DNA of 64,000 nt, taken from assembly GCA_050951005.1 (NCBI GenBank), contig JBMNIP010000005.1:225886-289885 (forward strand), given 5' to 3'. The notes below the pieces were generated by a model, which saw only the letters and a list, made by a program, of their open reading frames with translations, was not told the DNA's origin and did not search any database. The DNA is from UMGS1519 sp050951005. GTDB lineage: Bacteria; Actinomycetota; Coriobacteriia; Coriobacteriales; Eggerthellaceae. Shown here piece by piece: positions 59,321 through 64,000 of this stretch. The position numbers were made by a program, and so were the translations under genes. The first letter of the stretch is position 1. Every line of letters starts with the position of its first letter.

Positions 59321-61699
59321 CTACTGTTTGATCTTCACGATGGGGGCGAAATCCTTCAAGAGCTTCTTCGTGCTGCCGGATTTCTTGAAATAGATGGACA
59401 GCATATCGCCGTCGACCGCCTTGACCTTGCCGCGGCCGAATACCTTATGATCGACGATATCGCCCACCGCAAACGTCTCGTTCGCCGCCGCCTTCTTGTG
59501 ATCCTCGGCCGAATGCGCCCTACGCTTGCTGCGACGGGCACCGTTCTCGCTGCGCCCCGTACCGGCGCCATACACATGGCCGCCACCCGCCTCCGTGCCG
59601 GATCCGGAGATGCCGCGCCGGCTTCCCCGTTTCTCCCATCCGGTACCGGAATACCCCGAAGAACCCAAGCCCGAGGTATGGCGCAGCTCTTGGGGTATCT
59701 CGATCAGGAAGCGCGAAACCGGGTTCGCCGATGTCTGGCCGAAGATGGTCCGGCTCTGCGCGGCGGTCAGGTACAGGCGCTCTCGGGCACGGGTGATGGC
59801 CACATACGCCAGACGACGCTCCTCTTCCACCCCTTCGGGGTCGTACATCGAATTCCGATGTGGGAACAGCCCTTCCTCCATGCCCGCCACGAATACGCAA
59901 TCGAATTCAAGGCCTTTTGCGGAATGCACCGTCATCAGGGTTACGCATTCGTTGGCATCCTGGGTGGTATCCAAATCGGTGCGCAGCGTAACCCATTCGA
60001 TGAAATCCGCGAGCGAATTGGCGCGGAGCACACGCATCGGCGGCTGGGCCTGGCCTTCTTCATCGGGAGCCTCTTCCTGCGCAGCTCCATCGGCATCGTC
60101 CGCAAGCGGCTGAGGCGCCTCGTATTCGGCGTCGTCCTCGTCGTGACTTTCCGTGAACTCATCCACAACGCCCAGGAATTCCTGGATGTTCTCGATGCGG
60201 CCTTCGCCCTCGTCGCTCCGCTCGGCGCGATACGCATCGACCAGGCCCGACTTGTCGATAATCGCCTCGACCACCTTGCGCAGGTTCCCCTCGTACGACA
60301 TGCAATCGGTGATCAGCTGCACGAACTCGGACAGGGCCTTGCGGGCTGCCGGGCGCAGGCTTTCGTCGGCGATGCAGGCCTGTGCAGCGTCCAGGAAGGA
60401 CAGGCCCTCCGATGCGGCAACCTGGTCGATATGCTCGATGGTGGTCTTGCCGATGCCGCGCTTCGGGACATTGATGATGCGCCGTGCCGCCACATCGTCG
60501 TACGGATTCACGGCCAGAGTCAGGTACGACATAACATGGCGAATCTCCTCGCGGTCGAAGAACCGCGTGCCGCCCACGATGCGGTACGGAACACCTGCAC
60601 GCAAAAGCATATCCTCGAGCATACGGGACTGCGCATTCGTGCGGTAGAAAACAGCCATCTGGTTGTAGGAGATGCCCTCCTTGTGGCGCAGCTCGATCTC
60701 GCCCGCGATCCAACGGCCCTCGTCACGCTCGTCGGCGGCCATGTAGACGTCGATCTTGTGCCCCTGGTCCTTGGTGGAGATGAGCTTCTTCTCCTTGCGG
60801 TTGCGGTTGTTGGCGATGACCGCGTTCGCAGCATCCAAGATGGTCTTGGTGGAACGGTAGTTCTGCTCGAGCTTGACCACATGGGCATCGGGATAATCCT
60901 GCTCGAATTCAAGGATGTTGCGGATATCCGCACCGCGCCAGGAATAGATGGACTGGTCGTCGTCGCCGACCACCATGATATTGCGATGCGCCTGGGCGAG
61001 CTGCGTCGTGATGGCATACTGCGCATGGTTCGTGTCCTGGTACTCGTCGACCAGAAGATAGCGGAACCGCTGCTGATAGGCATCCAGCACGTTGGGGTGA
61101 TGCTTGAACAGCAGGTAGGTCTGCAAAAGGAGGTCGTCGAAGTCGAAGGCGTTCGCTGCCTGCAGGCGCTTCTGAAGCTCGACGTACACGCGCGCGGCGA
61201 CCTTGCCGACCGGGTCGTTCACGCGGTCGGCGAAATCGCCCGCCACCACCAGCTGGTTCTTCGCCTCGGAAATGCGGTTGCGCAGCGTATTCATGGGGAA
61301 GCGCTTCGGATCTATGTCGAGCTGCGCCATGATGTCCTTGACCAGGTGCTTGCTATCCGAGTCGTCGTAGATGGTGAAATTGCGCGTGAAGCCGATGGTC
61401 TCGGCATTCGAGCGCAGGATACGCACGCACATGCTATGGAAGGTGGATACCCACATGCCGCGGGCGGCAGGCCCTACCAAGCCTCCCAGACGGTCGCGCA
61501 TCTCGCGCGCCGCCTTGTTGGTGAAGGTGATGGCAAGCACTTCCCACGGCGCCACGTTCTGGTCTTGGATCAGATGGGCAATGCGGTACGTGAGCACGCG
61601 GGTCTTGCCCGACCCGGCACCGGCCAGCACCAGCAGCGGCCCTTCGGTGCACATGACCGCCTCATACTGGGATTCGTTCAGCGTGCTGTAATCCACCAT
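59321..61699 (-). CDS. pcrA: UvrD/PcrA-type DNA helicase
   Basis: 3'-5' SF1 helicase in repair, replication-fork rescue and plasmid replication. 792 residues from ATG 61699 (MVDYSTLNESQYEAVMCTEG), AGGGGAG upstream; the frame runs on further upstream in sequence without a better site. Motifs: Q motif and Walker A LLVLAGAGSGKTRVLTYRI, AITFTNKAAREMRDRL, DEYQDTNHAQY, GDDDQSIYSWRGAD, LEQNYRST, MTVHSAKGLEFDCVFVAGMEEG, RRLAYVAITRARERLYL. The insert around 570-600 is rich in Asp, Glu, Ala and Pro. C-terminus holds a Gly/Ser/Arg linker and a tudor-like FAVGDIVDHKVFGRGKVKAVDGD that binds RNA polymerase in PcrA. Confidence 0.96.
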   Translation of the reverse strand: MVDYSTLNESQYEAVMCTEGPLLVLAGAGSGKTRVLTYRIAHLIQDQNVAPWEVLAITFTNKAAREMRDRLGGLVGPAARGMWVSTFHSMCVRILRSNAETIGFTRNFTIYDDSDSKHLVKDIMAQLDIDPKRFPMNTLRNRISEAKNQLVVAGDFADRVNDPVGKVAARVYVELQKRLQAANAFDFDDLLLQTYLLFKHHPNVLDAYQQRFRYLLVDEYQDTNHAQYAITTQLAQAHRNIMVVGDDDQSIYSWRGADIRNILEFEQDYPDAHVVKLEQNYRSTKTILDAANAVIANNRNRKEKKLISTKDQGHKIDVYMAADERDEGRWIAGEIELRHKEGISYNQMAVFYRTNAQSRMLEDMLLRAGVPYRIVGGTRFFDREEIRHVMSYLTLAVNPYDDVAARRIINVPKRGIGKTTIEHIDQVAASEGLSFLDAAQACIADESLRPAARKALSEFVQLITDCMSYEGNLRKVVEAIIDKSGLVDAYRAERSDEGEGRIENIQEFLGVVDEFTESHDEDDAEYEAPQPLADDADGAAQEEAPDEEGQAQPPMRVLRANSLADFIEWVTLRTDLDTTQDANECVTLMTVHSAKGLEFDCVFVAGMEEGLFPHRNSMYDPEGVEEERRLAYVAITRARERLYLTAAQSRTIFGQTSANPVSRFLIEIPQELRHTSGLGSSGYSGTGWEKRGSRRGISGSGTEAGGGHVYGAGTGRSENGARRSKRRAHSAEDHKKAAANETFAVGDIVDHKVFGRGKVKAVDGDMLSIYFKKSGSTKKLLKDFAPIVKIKQ

Positions 61700-61961
61700 G
61701 TCGGCATACTCCCCTGTCCGCGCGGCGCATGCCGGCGATAGATTATCGTGATTGCAATTGGAGTCTCCCAGTATAGGCGAAAGAGTACCCGGCGCTGTCC
61801 CATCGCGGGGACAAACTACCGACCTTTCATGAATGGCAGAACCGGGATGCCAGCATGAGGCCGAATCGCCATCGATGACCTTGCCCACGTGCTAAGATAG
61901 GAACGCCATAGGGGGCCATCGGATCCCCGTCTTACCATCCGCCGATAAACGAAGGAACGCT

Positions 61962-63554
61962 ATGAGCACCTCTGCCACCCCTAAGCAAAAGGTCATCGTC
62001 TTGGACTTCGGCGCGCAATACGGGCAGTTGATTGCCCGTCGCGTCCGCGACCTGCATGTGTATTCCGAAATCATGCCCTGCGACGCGAGCGCAGAGGAAC
62101 TCAAGGCGCAGAACCCTTCGGCGATAATCCTTTCGGGCGGCCCGGCAAGCGTCTATGCCGACGATGCTCCTGAGATCGACCCTGCGGTGTTGGAGTTGGG
62201 CCTCCCGGTGCTGGGATTCTGCTATGGGCAGCAGATCATGGCGGTAACGCTGGGCGGCAAGGTCAGCCATACCGACAAAGGCGAATACGGCCCGGCGCCG
62301 CTGAAGCGGACGGGCGAAAGCCGCCTTCTGGACGGCACCCCCGCTGAGCAGACCGTTTGGATGAGCCACCGCGATGCCGTCACCCAGGTCCCGGAGGGCT
62401 TCACCATCACCTCGACGACGGATGTGTGCCCCGTCGCATCGATGGAATGCCCCGAGCGCAACCTGTACGCCACGCAGTTCCATCCCGAAGTGCGCCATAC
62501 GCCGTACGGCCAGGATATCCTTAGCAATTTCCTGTTCCAGATCTGCAATCTGGAACCGAACTGGACCATGGAGGGCCTCATCGATTCGATGGTCGAAGAC
62601 ATCCGTGCCAAGGTCGGTAAGGACCGCGTAATCCTGGCGCTTTCGGGCGGCGTGGATTCATCCGTGGTCGCCGCGCTCTGCTCCAAGGCCATCGGCAAGC
62701 AGCTGACCTGCGTGTTTGTGAACCATGGCCTGCTGCGCAAAGACGAGCCCGAACAGGTGGAGGAAGTGTTCACCAAGCAATTCGACGTGGACTTCATCCA
62801 TGTGCATGCCGAGGAGCGCTACTTCAAGCTGCTTGAAGGGGTCGGCGAGCCCGAGAAGAAGCGCAAGATCATCGGAACGCAGTTCTGGAACGAGTTCTTC
62901 GCCGTGGCAAAGGAGCTCGACGGCGTGAAGTACCTGGCGCAGGGCACCATCTATCCCGATATCATCGAATCCGGGGCGCGCAAGACCGGCGGCAAGGCAT
63001 CCACCATCAAGAGCCACCACAACCTGATTCCCTTCCCCGAAGGCGTGCATTTCGATCTGATCGAGCCGCTGGACCACTTCTTCAAGGACGAGGTCCGCGC
63101 ACTGGGCACGGCGCTGGGGCTTCCTGACCACATCGTCTACCGGCAGCCGTTCCCCGGCCCGGGCCTGGCCATCCGCATCATCGGCGCCGTGGAACGCGAG
63201 AAGGTCGAGATGCTGAAGAACGCCGATGCTATCGTCCGCGAAGAACTTGATGCGTATAACCAGAAGCTGTTCGAGGAGACCGGCGAGCGCAACAGCGAGC
63301 ACAGCTGCTGGCAGTACTTCGCCGTGCTGCCTGACATCCGCAGCGTGGGCGTGATGGGAGACGAGCGCACGTATCAGCGTCCGATCATCGTTCGGGCGGT
63401 TGAGAGCAGCGATGCCATGACCGCCGACTGGGCGAAGCTGCCCTACGATGTACTGGCACGCATCTCAAGCCGCATCGTGGCAGAGGTTCCCGGCATCAAC
63501 CGCGTCGCATACGACATCACGTCCAAACCGCCCGCGACGATCGAGTGGGAGTAA
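61962..63554 (+). CDS. guaA: GMP synthase (glutamine-hydrolysing)
   Basis: Converts XMP to GMP with glutamine and ATP. 530 residues. Class I glutaminase domain: VIVLDFGAQYGQLIARRVR, catalytic C87 in LGFCYGQQIM, YATQFHPEV. Synthetase domain: P-loop ALSGGVDSSVVAALC, AQGTIYPDIIESG, HHNLIPFPEG; dimerisation domain to the end (GINRVAYDITSKPPATIEWE). AACGAAGGAACG ribosome-binding site. No guaB neighbour and no purine riboswitch seen in the 262 nt upstream. The 3' end is a known insertion target for genomic islands in several bacterial phyla. Confidence 0.98.
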   Translation: MSTSATPKQKVIVLDFGAQYGQLIARRVRDLHVYSEIMPCDASAEELKAQNPSAIILSGGPASVYADDAPEIDPAVLELGLPVLGFCYGQQIMAVTLGGKVSHTDKGEYGPAPLKRTGESRLLDGTPAEQTVWMSHRDAVTQVPEGFTITSTTDVCPVASMECPERNLYATQFHPEVRHTPYGQDILSNFLFQICNLEPNWTMEGLIDSMVEDIRAKVGKDRVILALSGGVDSSVVAALCSKAIGKQLTCVFVNHGLLRKDEPEQVEEVFTKQFDVDFIHVHAEERYFKLLEGVGEPEKKRKIIGTQFWNEFFAVAKELDGVKYLAQGTIYPDIIESGARKTGGKASTIKSHHNLIPFPEGVHFDLIEPLDHFFKDEVRALGTALGLPDHIVYRQPFPGPGLAIRIIGAVEREKVEMLKNADAIVREELDAYNQKLFEETGERNSEHSCWQYFAVLPDIRSVGVMGDERTYQRPIIVRAVESSDAMTADWAKLPYDVLARISSRIVAEVPGINRVAYDITSKPPATIEWE

Positions 63555-63621
63555 ATTGGGCGTTTACCTGGGGTTTTGTGCATGCTTTTCATGTGCTCCA
63601 CAGGGTTCATAAAGCCCAAAC

Positions 63622-63875
63622 TGGTACTGTAATTCGCGATAGCCACTTGCAACTTTGTGTGGATAATTTCATGACGGACGGCTCCGAATTTCGCTTTCGG
63701 GGCCGTTCTTTTTGCCTGCTTACCTGCGCTTTTATTCTCGGGTCATTCCACAGCAGCGACGAGAAGCGATGAGATTCGATTTAGTGCTAACTCAGCCAGT
63801 ACGTGAAACGGCAACTTTTGCAATGAATAATTAAAAACGGCCGATCTCGCGGTTTACAGTACCAGTACAGTACCA
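63622..63875. repeat. ACAGTACCA repeats downstream of guaA
   Basis: ACAGTACCA occurs at 63856-63864 and 63867-63875 (11-bp spacing, same helix face), and inverted (TGGTACTGT) at 63622-63630. The outer pair is part of a longer inverted match of about 19 nt (CGCG..TTACAGTACCAGT). Pattern suits protein binding, for example integrase arm sites, but no integrase gene is in view. Confidence 0.5.
63678..63713 (+). terminator. Terminator after guaA
   Basis: Stem ACGGCTCCGAA / TTCGGGGCCGT with one mismatch-type pair, 7-nt loop, then TCTTTTT, about 125 nt after the guaA stop. Confidence 0.82.
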
Positions 63876-64000
63876 CCTCCCCCCAAAAACGCTTCCCAAA
63901 AAGAAACCGCAGGTAAAGTGCGAGAATAATTTTCGACGAATTCGGGTCTTGACAAACGAGAGGCCACGGAGCGGTGAGCGTTTCGGGATGCCTTTCCATC
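63714..64000. other. Non-coding tail at window end
   Basis: 287 nt of A+T-richer sequence with the tandem 9-mers and a C/A homopolymer stretch (63879-63900). A TTGACA at 63953-63958 could be a -35 for something beyond the window. Open frames here are short and unlike proteins. No gene supported. Confidence 0.5.

Noticed and set aside
1..64000. CRISPR array, toxin-antitoxin or defence cassette
   Set aside because: I looked for spaced identical repeats, cas-like genes and small overlapping gene pairs of that type on both strands and saw none.

Overview
The window is a 64 kb stretch of bacterial chromosome, G+C-rich and densely coded. Gene content and order (two-piece carboxylase next to asp23-nusB-xseB-dxs, efp beside an Xaa-Pro peptidase, a sortase with an InlB-repeat surface protein, many small membrane proteins with Ser-rich tails) suggest an anaerobic actinobacterium of class Coriobacteriia, most likely Eggerthellaceae. 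This placement is inferred from gene content, not from a search. I see no CRISPR array, no rRNA and no intact insertion sequence. Three tRNAs are present (Gly-TCC, Pro-TGG, Glu-TTC).

Layout. 1-8.7 kb: truncated ammonium transporter, EamA transporter, a type IA topoisomerase with archaeal-type motifs, YqhQ-like membrane protein, Hsp20, FAD-dependent dehydrogenase. 8.9-11.6 kb: InlB-repeat surface protein translationally joined to a class B sortase, then two tRNAs. 12-14.3 kb: rdgB and an L,D-transpeptidase. 14.6-20.9 kb: a polysaccharide locus in two convergent operons: ABC-2 permease, ATPase and GT2 on the + strand; GtrA, GlfT1-like and GlfT2-like galactofuranosyltransferases on the - strand from a clear sigma-70-type promoter. 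The set resembles the mycobacterial galactan assembly genes. 21-30 kb: nfo, a NifX/NifB-like protein, a zinc-ribbon membrane protein, tRNA-Glu, infC-rpmI-rplT (infC apparently starts at ATA and has an attenuator-like leader), two unknown membrane proteins, an amino-acid-binding lipoprotein with a structured leader, recN and an Rrf2/IscR-type regulator.

30.4-39.8 kb: GT-C-type membrane protein, uvrB, coaE, a crotonase-fold protein, a CaiB-family CoA transferase, rpsA and a GNAT acetyltransferase. 39.9-48.1 kb, - strand: dxs, xseB, nusB, asp23, accC and a carboxyltransferase fused to an AccB-like biotin carrier, then efp and pepQ. 48.1-54.5 kb: the str operon (rpsL-rpsG-fusA) runs straight into rpsJ-rplC-rplD-rplW without tuf, then stops at a terminator where rplB would be expected; a GT8 glycosyltransferase follows. 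54.7-64 kb: CBS-domain family II pyrophosphatase, two tandem ArsB/NhaD-type permeases with tracts of identical sequence (the second probably leaderless), pcrA, guaA, and a non-coding tail with repeated 9-mers just past guaA, a known integration site for genomic islands.

I find no obviously new defence or catalytic system. The best candidates for new biology are the structured leader at 27.6-27.7 kb, the galactan-like cell-surface locus, the infC start and leader, the interrupted ribosomal-protein cluster, and the promoter/palindrome at the leaderless permease.
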